Assembly (NCBI RefSeq): GCF_024341905.1 | Contig: NZ_BQXY01000001.1 | Span: 405,013 to 469,012, forward strand | From: Clostridium folliculivorans | Lineage (GTDB): Bacteria > Bacillota > Clostridia > Clostridiales > Clostridiaceae | Direction: 5' to 3' | Length of the DNA stretch: 64,000 nt | Part shown: positions 51,379 through 59,837 of the stretch, piece after piece | Layout of the letters: every line of letters begins with the position of its first letter | Numbering within the stretch: the first letter of the stretch is position 1 | The notes under the pieces: model-generated | Told to the model about the DNA's origin: nothing | What the model saw: the letters and a program-made list of their open reading frames with translations, nothing else | Databases searched by the model: none | Position numbers and translations under genes: made by a program

Positions 51379-52111
51379 TGTTATTAAAAGTAATATTGTA
51401 ACTTCAGGAAATAGTAAAAAGATAAATACTGATTATGAACAAAAGAGCCTTATGGAAGAGATGCTTTTAAACGATCCTGAAGAAGCTGCAAGAATGGTTG
51501 AGAGTTACAAAAATATTGGTGAAAATATAATAAAAAATGCCCAAAGACAAAAAGATGCAATGCTAGAAGCTGCGTATGTACAAGCTCAGGAATTAGAGCG
51601 AGAAGCCTATGAAAAAGGTTATAGGCAAGGTACTGAAAATGGCTATGAAGATGGCTATAAAGAAGCTTATGAAAAAAATATAGAATTAGCTAAAAATGAA
51701 GCTAATTCTATCATAAGCAATGCTAACAATATGCTGTTTTCTGCAAAGCAAGAATATGAAGCATATCTAGAAGACAAAAAGGAACAGATCATAAGATTAT
51801 CAGTGGAAATGACTGAAAAGATATTAAAAGAGAAATTGGGAACAGAGCATGGTCTGGACTCTATAGTTGAGGATGTTATAGCTGAATCTAAAGGCACAAA
51901 AACTTTCGTTATTAAATGTAATTCTATACATATCGAATCTGTTAAGGCACAACTTGAACTATGGAAGAGTAGGTTTATTATACAAGGTGAGATTTTTGTT
52001 ATAGAAGATTCTTCACTTAATCCAGGTAATGCAGTGATAGAGAAGGAAAATGGAACTGTAAAAGTAGGTATTGATATATCAATGGAAAAGTTAAGAGAGG
52101 CTCTTCTATAG
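51362..52111 (+). CDS. fliH: Flagellar export ATPase regulator FliH
   Basis: This 249-residue protein regulates the export ATPase FliI. It has a charged helical N-terminal half with a GxxxG-like stretch (EKGYRQGTENGYEDGYKEAYEK) and a C-terminal domain resembling the V-ATPase E subunit (LSVEMTEKILKEKL to VGIDISMEKLREALL). I chose ATG 51362 after AGGTGGAG, inside the end of fliG. Its TAG stop codon forms the first base of palindromic element D, so the element directly abuts the gene end. Confidence 0.9.
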   Translation: MQSSFSVIKSNIVTSGNSKKINTDYEQKSLMEEMLLNDPEEAARMVESYKNIGENIIKNAQRQKDAMLEAAYVQAQELEREAYEKGYRQGTENGYEDGYKEAYEKNIELAKNEANSIISNANNMLFSAKQEYEAYLEDKKEQIIRLSVEMTEKILKEKLGTEHGLDSIVEDVIAESKGTKTFVIKCNSIHIESVKAQLELWKSRFIIQGEIFVIEDSSLNPGNAVIEKENGTVKVGIDISMEKLREALL

Positions 52112-52206
52112 ATGTACCACTTCGAACCGAAATGTATTTTTAAAACTATCACGGCTTCTGGTGAGAGAATTTAAAAATAATAAGTTTTATTACGAAGTGG
52201 TACATC
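52111..52206. repeat. Palindromic repeat element, copy D, between fliH and fliI
   Basis: This 96-bp copy has perfect 13-bp outer arms GATGTACCACTTC and GAAGTGGTACATC and inner arms TATTTTTAAA/TTTAAAAATA around a short hairpin. It is nearly the reverse complement of copy B. It begins at the last base of the fliH stop codon and ends nine bases before the fliI ribosome site, the largest gap inside this otherwise tightly packed part of the operon. Confidence 0.85.
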
Positions 52207-52226
52207 CTTATAACAGGAGGTATATG

Positions 52227-53537
52227 ATGATCTCGATTGATTTTGAAGCAATAATCAATAATTTAGATGAAGTAAACTTCAATCATTATGAAGGTAGAGT
52301 CAAGAAGGTAATAGGTCTTACTATTGAAGTAGAGGGAATCAGGGCCTTTGTAGGAGAACTTTGTACCATATATAATGAAAGAAATAAACCAATAAAATGT
52401 GAAGTTGTAGGTTTTAGAGATGATTCAGTAATACTAATGCCCTTAGGTGAGCTCATAGGTATTTCACCAGGATGTAAGGTGGTACCTGAAGGCAGACCTT
52501 TAAGTGTTAGATGCAGTGATGAGCTTCTTGGTAAAATGTTAGACGGACTGGGAATGCCTTTTGATGGCAAAGAAATAAATAGTGGAGAATACTATCAGCT
52601 TGATAATTCGCCTCCTGATCCTATGAGAAGAAGAAGAATTAAGGATGTACTTCCAACTGGAGTAAGAGCAATTGATGGATTTTTAACTTGTGGTGATGGA
52701 CAAAGAATTGGGATATTTGCAGGTAGTGGAGTTGGTAAAAGTACAACTTTAGGAATGATTGCAAGAGAAGCTGAAGCAGACGTAAATGTAATTGCATTGA
52801 TAGGGGAAAGAGGAAGAGAAGTTCTAGACTTTATTGAAAAAGATCTTGGCCCTGAAGGTATGAAAAGATCAGTAGTAATATGTGCTACATCAGACCAGCC
52901 AGCTCTTGTAAGATTAAAAGGAGCCTTAACAGCAACTGCAATAGCTGAGTATTTTAGAGATAAAGGAAAAAAAGTTATTCTTATGATGGACTCGGTAACT
53001 AGATTTGCAATGGCACAAAGAGAAGTTGGTCTAGCGATTGGAGAGCCACCAGCTACTAAGGGATATACACCTTCTGTTTTCGCAATGCTACCTAAATTGA
53101 TGGAACGTGCAGGTACCTCAGATAAAGGATCAATAACAGCTTTCTATACTGTACTTGTTGATGGTGATGATTTTAATGAACCAATTGCCGATGCTGTGAG
53201 AGGTATACTTGATGGACATATAGTGCTTTCTAGAGCATTAGCTCATAAAAACCACTATCCTGCTATAGATGTACTAAACTCCGTATCAAGACTTATGCCT
53301 ACTATAGCTGAAGATGTTCATAAGGAAGTAAGTTCTTTTGCGAGAGATCTTTTAGCTACATATAAAGAATCAGAGGATTTGATAAATATAGGAGCTTACG
53401 TAAGAGGTAGTAACAGAAAAGTGGATATGGCAATTGATTATCATGACTTCATAATAAACTTTTTAAAACAAGGAATAGATGAAAAATCTACATACGAAGA
53501 AAGTAAAAATAGACTTATTTCAATGTTTAAAGGGTAG
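52227..53537 (+). CDS. fliI: Flagellum-specific ATPase FliI
   Basis: This 436-residue ATPase powers type III export of flagellar proteins. It has Walker A GSGVGKST at residues 166-173, Walker B VILMMDSVTRFA, the GERGREV motif and the GEPPATKGYTPSVFA block of the F1-like family. I chose ATG 52227, six bases after AGGAGG; the frame stays open upstream only through palindromic element D. The element may change coupling between fliH and fliI translation. Confidence 0.95.
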   Translation: MISIDFEAIINNLDEVNFNHYEGRVKKVIGLTIEVEGIRAFVGELCTIYNERNKPIKCEVVGFRDDSVILMPLGELIGISPGCKVVPEGRPLSVRCSDELLGKMLDGLGMPFDGKEINSGEYYQLDNSPPDPMRRRRIKDVLPTGVRAIDGFLTCGDGQRIGIFAGSGVGKSTTLGMIAREAEADVNVIALIGERGREVLDFIEKDLGPEGMKRSVVICATSDQPALVRLKGALTATAIAEYFRDKGKKVILMMDSVTRFAMAQREVGLAIGEPPATKGYTPSVFAMLPKLMERAGTSDKGSITAFYTVLVDGDDFNEPIADAVRGILDGHIVLSRALAHKNHYPAIDVLNSVSRLMPTIAEDVHKEVSSFARDLLATYKESEDLINIGAYVRGSNRKVDMAIDYHDFIINFLKQGIDEKSTYEESKNRLISMFKG

Positions 53538-53543
53538 GATATC

Positions 53544-53984
53544 ATGGCAAATGGATTTAAGTTTAGTCTTCAAAAGGTTCTAGATATTAGAGTAGAAAAA
53601 GAGGAAGAAAGTAAAAGACTTTTTCAAAATACTCAAAGAGAAAAGATAATAATTGAACAAAATATTAAAGAGATGAATGAAAGTTTTGAACAATATAAAA
53701 GCATAAAAAGTGGTGAATCAGCAGCTTATCAGAAGATAAAGAGAAATTACTTAAATGCTTTAAGTGTAGGAATACAAAATAAAGAAAAAGAACTTGCGAA
53801 TAAAGACAAAGAATTGAACTACAGAAGAGAAGATCTTAAGAAGAAACAGATAGATAAGAAAACTGTTGAAATACTTAAGGAGAAAAGATATGAAGCTTTC
53901 ATCAAAGAGCTTGATAGACAAGAGCAGATTACAAATGATGAATTTGCTTTATATGCTCACCTTAGGAACATTGAAAGGAGGTGA
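53544..53984 (+). CDS. fliJ: Flagellar export protein FliJ
   Basis: This 146-residue protein is predicted to be one long coiled-coil hairpin, with FKFSLQKVLDIRVEKEEESKRLFQ at the start and repeated Lys/Glu heptads. FliJ is the central stalk of the export ATPase and escorts chaperones. It follows fliI after 6 bp and its stop codon overlaps the ribosome site of fliK. Confidence 0.88.
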   Translation: MANGFKFSLQKVLDIRVEKEEESKRLFQNTQREKIIIEQNIKEMNESFEQYKSIKSGESAAYQKIKRNYLNALSVGIQNKEKELANKDKELNYRREDLKKKQIDKKTVEILKEKRYEAFIKELDRQEQITNDEFALYAHLRNIERR

Positions 53985-53989
53985 ATAAA

Positions 53990-55663
53990 GTGAATATAAG
54001 TGGAATTAGTAATGTACTTGATTTAATGCAGGTTAGTTCAAGCAATCAAAGTAACCAAGCTGTAAATAGTAAAAATAATAGTAATCAAAGCGATTCAAAG
54101 TTTTCTTCAATTTTATCTAAAACAGCAGCAAATAAGACTGATGTAGATAATAAGGATTTAGATGATAAATCGGATGATAGCAAACTAGACAATACATTAT
54201 CACAGCTTAAGCAAATTAAAGAACAGTTGGATAGCAAGGGCGATAGTCTACAAAAACAAGTATCTGAGATTTTTCCTGAGGAAAAACCTGAAGTAATAGC
54301 TTCGATAGTTGATTCTATAAAGCAGATTATTAAAGAAGCCTCTGCAGGAGATAAAGATATAAATAGTTTACTAGGGGCAGCTGTTAATACAACGCAAGAT
54401 AAAACCGATGTAGATAATAGTAATTTCCAAGGAAATAATAAATCTGATAAAGATAATAAAGGAAATGATGTAGATAAACTTGTGGCAATTTTGGCTATGT
54501 TCTTGATGGGTAATAATGCTCAAGTAAATAATGAAACTACCACAGCAGATGCTGCTAATAATAAAGGTTCTGATTCTGAAGGCTTGTTATCAATAAAAGA
54601 AGCATTAAGCAATGTAAAACTTATGGATTTAGCTGTTAAGGATTTTGTGAGCAACAATGGTCAAAATATTGATTCTACTGCAAGTGCACAGACAAAATCA
54701 TCAAGCATAGTTGCAGAAATTATGAATTTACTTGGAAAAGTTGATGATTCACAAACTCAAGGGACCTTACAATTAGATGATAAAACAAAGGAAAATTTAC
54801 AAAATCTAATTGAAACTGTTGTAAATGACAAACCACAAGATGATAATTCATTAAAATCAAGTGCAGATACAAAAGATATTAAACAAGCTATTCTTGACTT
54901 AATTAATATGAAAAATGGTGTTAAGGAAAGTGATTTACAGCAAGATGGTACAAGTAAAGACAAAACATCAGCAAATGTAAATAACTTGTATGTAGCTACT
55001 AGCAGATTCAGATCAAATGAAAATAATGTATCTGTTGATAGTTCAGCAAAGAAGATAACTTCTGATTCTAATGATGGTGATAAATTACTTAAATCTATTA
55101 TTGGTGATAAGGATAGCAATGTTCAGAGTAAGTTTTCGATGATGGTTGATCAGATGAAAAATAATACTCAAGCTGTTGCAACTCCAAATGAACAACCTGT
55201 TATTAATAGAAATACGATGATAAATGATATAGTTAAATCAATTAAGTACATGGAAAAGTTAGATGTAAAGGAATTAACTTTAAAAACTAACCCAGGAAAT
55301 TTAGGAGAAATAACTATAAAACTAACTTTAGATACAAATAGTATGAAAGCTACATTAACAGCCAACACAAAAGAAGCATTTAGTCTTTTGAATGATAATC
55401 TGAAGGAACTACAAAAGAGTTTAAGCTCTAATGGGATAAAGATACCTGAAGTTGCTATCGAGCTTAGAAATGATAATTACAATAATCCAAACAGAGATCC
55501 AAACTCTCAAGCAGCGAACTTTGGATTTGGAAGTGAACAAAAAGAAAATAGAAATCAAGGAAATAGCAGTAGAGATGGCAGCAATATAGCAGAAGATGAT
55601 ATAAGTATTGAAGAAAATAGTAGACAGGCTACCTTAAATAACAATCTTAATTATTTAGTATAG
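53990..55663 (+). CDS. fliK: Flagellar hook-length control protein FliK
   Basis: This 557-residue secreted ruler and switch protein has a long low-complexity N-terminal part rich in Asn, Asp, Ser and Lys (about 1-400). The compact C-terminal domain has VKELTLKTNPGNLGEITIKLTLDTNSMKATLTANTKEAFSLL, the conserved LxPxxLGxxxVxL pattern. A Ser/Asn-rich tail follows. The start is GTG 53990, seven bases after AAAGGAGG; a GTG at 53981 overlaps that site. It is longer than many FliK proteins, in keeping with the long hook protein encoded nearby. Confidence 0.88.
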   Translation: MNISGISNVLDLMQVSSSNQSNQAVNSKNNSNQSDSKFSSILSKTAANKTDVDNKDLDDKSDDSKLDNTLSQLKQIKEQLDSKGDSLQKQVSEIFPEEKPEVIASIVDSIKQIIKEASAGDKDINSLLGAAVNTTQDKTDVDNSNFQGNNKSDKDNKGNDVDKLVAILAMFLMGNNAQVNNETTTADAANNKGSDSEGLLSIKEALSNVKLMDLAVKDFVSNNGQNIDSTASAQTKSSSIVAEIMNLLGKVDDSQTQGTLQLDDKTKENLQNLIETVVNDKPQDDNSLKSSADTKDIKQAILDLINMKNGVKESDLQQDGTSKDKTSANVNNLYVATSRFRSNENNVSVDSSAKKITSDSNDGDKLLKSIIGDKDSNVQSKFSMMVDQMKNNTQAVATPNEQPVINRNTMINDIVKSIKYMEKLDVKELTLKTNPGNLGEITIKLTLDTNSMKATLTANTKEAFSLLNDNLKELQKSLSSNGIKIPEVAIELRNDNYNNPNRDPNSQAANFGFGSEQKENRNQGNSSRDGSNIAEDDISIEENSRQATLNNNLNYLV

Positions 55664-55674
55664 GAGGTGTAATA

Positions 55675-56361
55675 ATGGCAACTGATATAAATTCAACTAG
55701 CTCTGTGCAAAATTATGACGGATCAAGAGCTACTTCAAGAGGTACAACAATAATACAACCTGGTAAGGATATGGACAAGAATTCGTTTTTAAAGATTTTA
55801 TCTGCAGAGTTGTCAAACCAAGATCCAGATAACGCAAAGGACAGTACACAGTACATATCACAGATGGCACAGTTCACTTCAATGGAACAAATGGCAAATT
55901 TAAATACTACAATGAGTTCTTTTGCATCTAATTCACTAGTGGGTAAAGGTGTTACTATGAAAGACCTTGACGAAACCGGAACTCCATATACAGGAGTAGT
56001 AAAGGCTGTAAGTACTAAGAATGGGGAAACTACAATCAGCGTAGCTGTAAATGTAAATGGACAAAATCAGTATAAAGATTTCTCGATGAGTAATATTGAA
56101 TCTGTTTTGGATGTACCAGACAGTACTATAGCACCAATAACAAATATCAATGGAAATATGTCTTTCTTATCAGCTGCATCACTAATTGGTAAGCAAGCAG
56201 AATTCTCAGATAAAGATAGTGCTGGTAATGCTTACAAGGGAATTGTAAAGGGTGTATCAAAGGAAAATGGAGTTATAAACTTATCAGTTAAGGTTGATGG
56301 ACAGGATACTCTAAAGACGTTCACTTACGATAAGCTTACAAAAGTAAATGCTGTAGAATAG
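55675..56361 (+). CDS. flgD: Flagellar hook cap protein FlgD
   Basis: This 228-residue scaffold caps the growing hook. The N-terminal export part contains the family motif MDKNSFLKILSAELSNQDPDN followed by QYISQMAQFTSMEQMANLNT. The rest holds two similar segments: NSLVGKGVTMKDLDETGTPYTGVVKAVSTKNGETTISVAV (about residues 86-135) and ASLIGKQAEFSDKDSAGNAYKGIVKGVSKENGVINLSV (about 165-215), an internal duplication. AGGAGG precedes the ATG by seven bases. Confidence 0.9.
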   Translation: MATDINSTSSVQNYDGSRATSRGTTIIQPGKDMDKNSFLKILSAELSNQDPDNAKDSTQYISQMAQFTSMEQMANLNTTMSSFASNSLVGKGVTMKDLDETGTPYTGVVKAVSTKNGETTISVAVNVNGQNQYKDFSMSNIESVLDVPDSTIAPITNINGNMSFLSAASLIGKQAEFSDKDSAGNAYKGIVKGVSKENGVINLSVKVDGQDTLKTFTYDKLTKVNAVE

Positions 56362-56371
56362 GGTGGTAGGT

Positions 56372-56758
56372 GTGAGTTATAGGATAGTAAATGGTAAACC
56401 GTATTTAGTTGGTAACCTAACTGCACCTTTAGAAACAAAAAAAGAGAATACTGATGCTAGTAAGAAAAGCTTTAAAGATATATTAGATGAGAAAATAAGC
56501 TTAAAAGAATATGGATATAAGATTTCTAATCATGCATCGGAAAGATTAAAGGATATAAAATTCTCAAAAGCAGATTACATGGAAATTCAAAGAGGATTTG
56601 ATTTAGCCAAGGAGAAGGGTGCAAAGAATACGGTCATGGTATACAAGGATGTGGCTTTGATTGCAAGTGTAGAGAATAATACAATCATAACTGCGGTAGA
56701 GAAGAATAGAGCTCAGGAAAATGTATTCACAAACGTAGATAGCGTAGTGATTTTATAA
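56372..56758 (+). CDS. Flagellar operon protein (TIGR02530-like)
   Basis: This 128-residue protein is the small conserved gene usually found between flgD and flgE in Firmicutes. It has the family pattern SLKEYGYKISNHASERLKDIKFSKADYMEIQRGFDLAKEKGAKNTVMVYKDVALIASVENNTIITAV. Its function is unknown; a role in hook assembly is assumed from its position. The start is GTG 56372, five bases after GGGTGG; a GTG at 56363 is within that site. Confidence 0.85.
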   Translation: MSYRIVNGKPYLVGNLTAPLETKKENTDASKKSFKDILDEKISLKEYGYKISNHASERLKDIKFSKADYMEIQRGFDLAKEKGAKNTVMVYKDVALIASVENNTIITAVEKNRAQENVFTNVDSVVIL

Positions 56759-56762
56759 ACAA

Positions 56763-56814
56763 GAGGCTGGACCTAAGATGGGGGCCTCACCTTGTGGAAG
56801 GATAGAAGCAAGGT
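56763..56814 (+). promoter_or_regulatory. Two hairpins with GGA loops in the flgE leader
   Basis: The first stem GAGGC/GCCTC (56763-56767 with 56784-56788) has a 16-nt loop starting TGGAC. The second stem ACCTTG/CAAGGT (56789-56794 with 56809-56814) has a 14-nt loop TGGAAGGATAGAAG with two GGA triplets. The flgE ribosome site TTGGGAGG follows. The arrangement resembles the GGA hairpins in the flagellin leaders and could be a CsrA target. Confidence 0.45.
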
Positions 56815-56847
56815 ATTTTAAATTAAAATTTTGGGAGGTCAATATAT

Positions 56848-59580
56848 ATGTTAAGATCAATGTATTCAGGAATTAGTGGAATGAAAGCAAACCAAACTAA
56901 GCTAGATGTTATAGGTAATAATATAGCCAACGTTGGAACTACAGGATTTAAATCTTCAACTGCAAGATTTCAAGATATGCTTAGCCAAAGTGTTAAGGAT
57001 TCTATGGCACCAAATGCAAACCAAGGTGGTGTAAACTCAGCACAAGTTGGTCTTGGAGTTAAACTTGCGAGTATAGATTCAGTAATGAAGCAAGGTAACT
57101 TACAACCTACAGGAAGAGCTTTAGATATGGCTATCGATGGAGATGGATTCTTCATGGTTAGTAAAGGTTCAGCAGTATTTGGGGACAATCAGTTAGAAGT
57201 AAACCAAAGATCTGGTGCACATAATATAACTGCTCAATCAATGACAAATTCAGGTGCTCAACTTATGTATACAAGAGATGGAGCTTTTAGCTTGGATGAA
57301 CAAGGAAATCTAATAACAGCAGATGGATACAGAGTTATGGGATATGCATTAAGTAATGATGATACATCAGTTGCTCCAAGTAGTCAAGCACCAAACAAAG
57401 TTAATTTAGATGGTTTAGATATTAAGTTTGGTCCTGGATCTGCTTTAAATGGCTATAAGGTTGTTGCTGGTCAAATAGGACCACAGACAGTTACGTCAGC
57501 TGTAGTAGACTCGGCAAATAAGCAAATTGTAGTTAATGGAGATTTTGCAACTACTGGAGCTCTAACAGGAGCACAGGTAGAATCTGCTATTAACAAGGCA
57601 CTTGACTCAGCTGGAATAGCTCAGAGTGTAACAGTTGCAGGTAAAGCAGATGTAATTCCTAAGTTATCATCTGAAAAAGCTTTAGGAGGTCTAGATGATG
57701 CTGCACCAGGTAATGTAACTGCTGGAGGATTAACTTTCCAATTTGGTAATGGAAGTCAATTAGAAGGATATACTATAGAACTTGGTAAAATCGGAGCTAA
57801 TACAACAACTGATGCTCACATCCAGACTACAGCTCCAAAGAAAATTATAGTAGATGTAGATATGGTAAATGGAAATGTAAGTAATGATGATATAAAGAAT
57901 ATCATAAATCAAAGATTAGGTGAGCAAAAGATTACTCAAACTGTAGACAAGATAACAGGATCACTTGCAAGCTTATCACAATCAAATGTTGCTACTGATA
58001 ATCTTGGTTCTTATAAAGCTCAACCAGGAACTGTAGATGCAACAACTGGAGCTGCAAAAGCTAATATCGGCGGCTTAGCGTTTAATTTCACTAATGGTGG
58101 AAAACTAAATGGGTATACAATAAAATATGGTGATACAACTCCTACTTCAGCTGTTGGTGTAACTGTAGATAAATCAAACATGGTTATCACAATCACAGGA
58201 GATTATACTACAGCAGGAACTTTAGGTGCAAATCTTACTTCTTTACAAACTGCATTTAATAATGAATTAAGTAAGAATGGTATAAGTGCTCCACAATTAA
58301 GCAGCGTAACAGGAAGTGTAACAACTTCACCAGTAACAGACTTAGGAAAGATAGATAATGGTAGCGATGACAGCAAGCCATCAGATATTACAGTTGCAAA
58401 CTTAAAGTTATCTTTCCCTGTGGGATCAGCTTACAATGGATATAGGTTCCAAATAGCTGACGTAGCACCAGCTACTCCAGGAGTAACTGCACAATGTGAT
58501 GCTACAAATAAGATTATAACAATCTCAGGAGATTTCTTGAATCCAAATGGAGTAAGTTCAACACAATTACAGAATGCAATAAAATCTGCAATATTAAGTG
58601 CTTCTCCAGCAGTACAAACAAATGTTGCTACTGATCCAGTAGTAAATGCTGCAAATTATGATACTAACTATGCTATTACAGTAGGAAGCGGAACAGGAAA
58701 GACTTACACAAGCCTTGTATCAGACAATATCTCTGGAGGTTCAGATAAGCAAGCTCCTCAAATCAAAGGTGAAGTTTTAGGCTTAACTTTTGCAGCAGGT
58801 CCAGGAGCAGCCTTAAATGGATATACAGTACAAGTTGGTAAGGTTACCCAAGGAACTGATACAACAGTTGATGTTGATACTGTTAATAAAAAAATAATAA
58901 TAAATGGAGATTTTGTAACACCAGGTATTGCTATAGATAGATTAAATAGAAAGTTAAATGATGCTTTAAGTAGTGCTCAAATAAATCAGACTCTTTCAGT
59001 ACCAACTACTTCAACTGTAAGGAAATTAAGTGATTCACAAGCCTTTTCTGATATTTCAGATGGAGGTACTCCAGTTGAAAGCTTAGATGGTAATGGAGAC
59101 GTTGCTTTTGTTGATGGAACTAAGGTTGTAAAGGCATATGACGGAGCTTTAAAAACTCTAAGAATACCAGAAAAGGTTAAAATACCTGGAACAGATACAG
59201 AACTTAGAATAAAAAGCTATACAATAGATAAAAATGGTATAATAAACGGAGTTCTTGAAGATGGAAAGGTAGCAGCACTTGGACAGGTAGCAATGGCTGG
59301 CTTTAAGAATGCATCAGGACTTACTAAACTTGGTGGTAACCTTTATTCTCAATCAGTAAACTCTGGAGAAGCTACTATAAAGAGTGGATCAAACACTAGA
59401 GATGATGATAATAGTAAGGGATTCGGAGATGCACTTCAAGGTATGCTTGAAATGTCAAATGTTGACCTTGCAGAACAATTTACTGATATGATAACTGCTA
59501 CTAGAGCTTTCCAAGCAAGTAGTAAGATGATCAATACTGGTGATGAAATACTTCAAGATATAATCAACTTAAAGAGATAG
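56848..59580 (+). CDS. flgE: Giant flagellar hook protein FlgE with five inserted repeats
   Basis: This 910-residue hook protein is roughly twice the usual length. The N-terminal axial part MLRSMYSGISGMKANQTKLDVIGNNIANVGTTGFKSS and the C-terminal MLEMSNVDLAEQFTDMITATRAFQASSKMINTGDEIL are normal. Between them are five related segments beginning near residues 187, 292, 406, 515 and 642, each about 105-125 residues. Each has the pattern GLxFxFGxGSxLNGYxVxxGxIG, then a D/N-K-x-IxIxGDF strand and a helical ALxSAxI block. These probably form stacked outer domains on the hook surface. A similar unit size recurs in no other gene here. Confidence 0.93.
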   Translation: MLRSMYSGISGMKANQTKLDVIGNNIANVGTTGFKSSTARFQDMLSQSVKDSMAPNANQGGVNSAQVGLGVKLASIDSVMKQGNLQPTGRALDMAIDGDGFFMVSKGSAVFGDNQLEVNQRSGAHNITAQSMTNSGAQLMYTRDGAFSLDEQGNLITADGYRVMGYALSNDDTSVAPSSQAPNKVNLDGLDIKFGPGSALNGYKVVAGQIGPQTVTSAVVDSANKQIVVNGDFATTGALTGAQVESAINKALDSAGIAQSVTVAGKADVIPKLSSEKALGGLDDAAPGNVTAGGLTFQFGNGSQLEGYTIELGKIGANTTTDAHIQTTAPKKIIVDVDMVNGNVSNDDIKNIINQRLGEQKITQTVDKITGSLASLSQSNVATDNLGSYKAQPGTVDATTGAAKANIGGLAFNFTNGGKLNGYTIKYGDTTPTSAVGVTVDKSNMVITITGDYTTAGTLGANLTSLQTAFNNELSKNGISAPQLSSVTGSVTTSPVTDLGKIDNGSDDSKPSDITVANLKLSFPVGSAYNGYRFQIADVAPATPGVTAQCDATNKIITISGDFLNPNGVSSTQLQNAIKSAILSASPAVQTNVATDPVVNAANYDTNYAITVGSGTGKTYTSLVSDNISGGSDKQAPQIKGEVLGLTFAAGPGAALNGYTVQVGKVTQGTDTTVDVDTVNKKIIINGDFVTPGIAIDRLNRKLNDALSSAQINQTLSVPTTSTVRKLSDSQAFSDISDGGTPVESLDGNGDVAFVDGTKVVKAYDGALKTLRIPEKVKIPGTDTELRIKSYTIDKNGIINGVLEDGKVAALGQVAMAGFKNASGLTKLGGNLYSQSVNSGEATIKSGSNTRDDDNSKGFGDALQGMLEMSNVDLAEQFTDMITATRAFQASSKMINTGDEILQDIINLKR

Positions 59581-59590
59581 TAAAAAATAT

Positions 59591-59615
59591 ATGGGACATC
59601 TAAATGATGTCCCAT
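59591..59615 (+). other. Stem-loop between flgE and flbD
   Basis: Perfect 10-bp arms ATGGGACATC and GATGTCCCAT have the loop TAAAT. There is no T-tract, so it is more likely a processing or stability element than a terminator. The flbD ribosome site follows 9 bp later. Confidence 0.55.
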
Positions 59616-59635
59616 ACAACTAATAGGAGGCTTTA

Positions 59636-59824
59636 ATGATTAATGTTACTGGCATGAATAATCAGGAATTTGTTTTAAATGCTGAACATATAGAAAAAAT
59701 TGAAGAAGTTCCAGAAACTATAATTACTCTTACTAATGGTAAGAAATATATTGTATTAGAAACTGTTGAAGAAGTAGTGGATAAAGTAATAAGATACAAG
59801 AATAAGATATTCACTCTAAAGTAA
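59636..59824 (+). CDS. flbD: FlbD family protein
   Basis: This 62-residue protein matches the small FlbD (YlzI/SwrD) family: INVTGMNNQEFVLNAEHIEKIEEVPETIITLTNGKKYIVLETVEEVVDKVIRYK. In Bacillus subtilis the SwrD homologue increases motor power. Its position between flgE and motA fits that role. AATAGGAGG precedes the ATG. Confidence 0.9.
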   Translation: MINVTGMNNQEFVLNAEHIEKIEEVPETIITLTNGKKYIVLETVEEVVDKVIRYKNKIFTLK

Positions 59825-59837
59825 TAGGAGGTAAGCT

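Noticed and set aside
52161..52226. N-terminal extension of FliI by 22 residues
   Set aside because: These codons lie inside palindromic element D and the intergenic spacer; AGGAGG sits six bases before the ATG at 52227.
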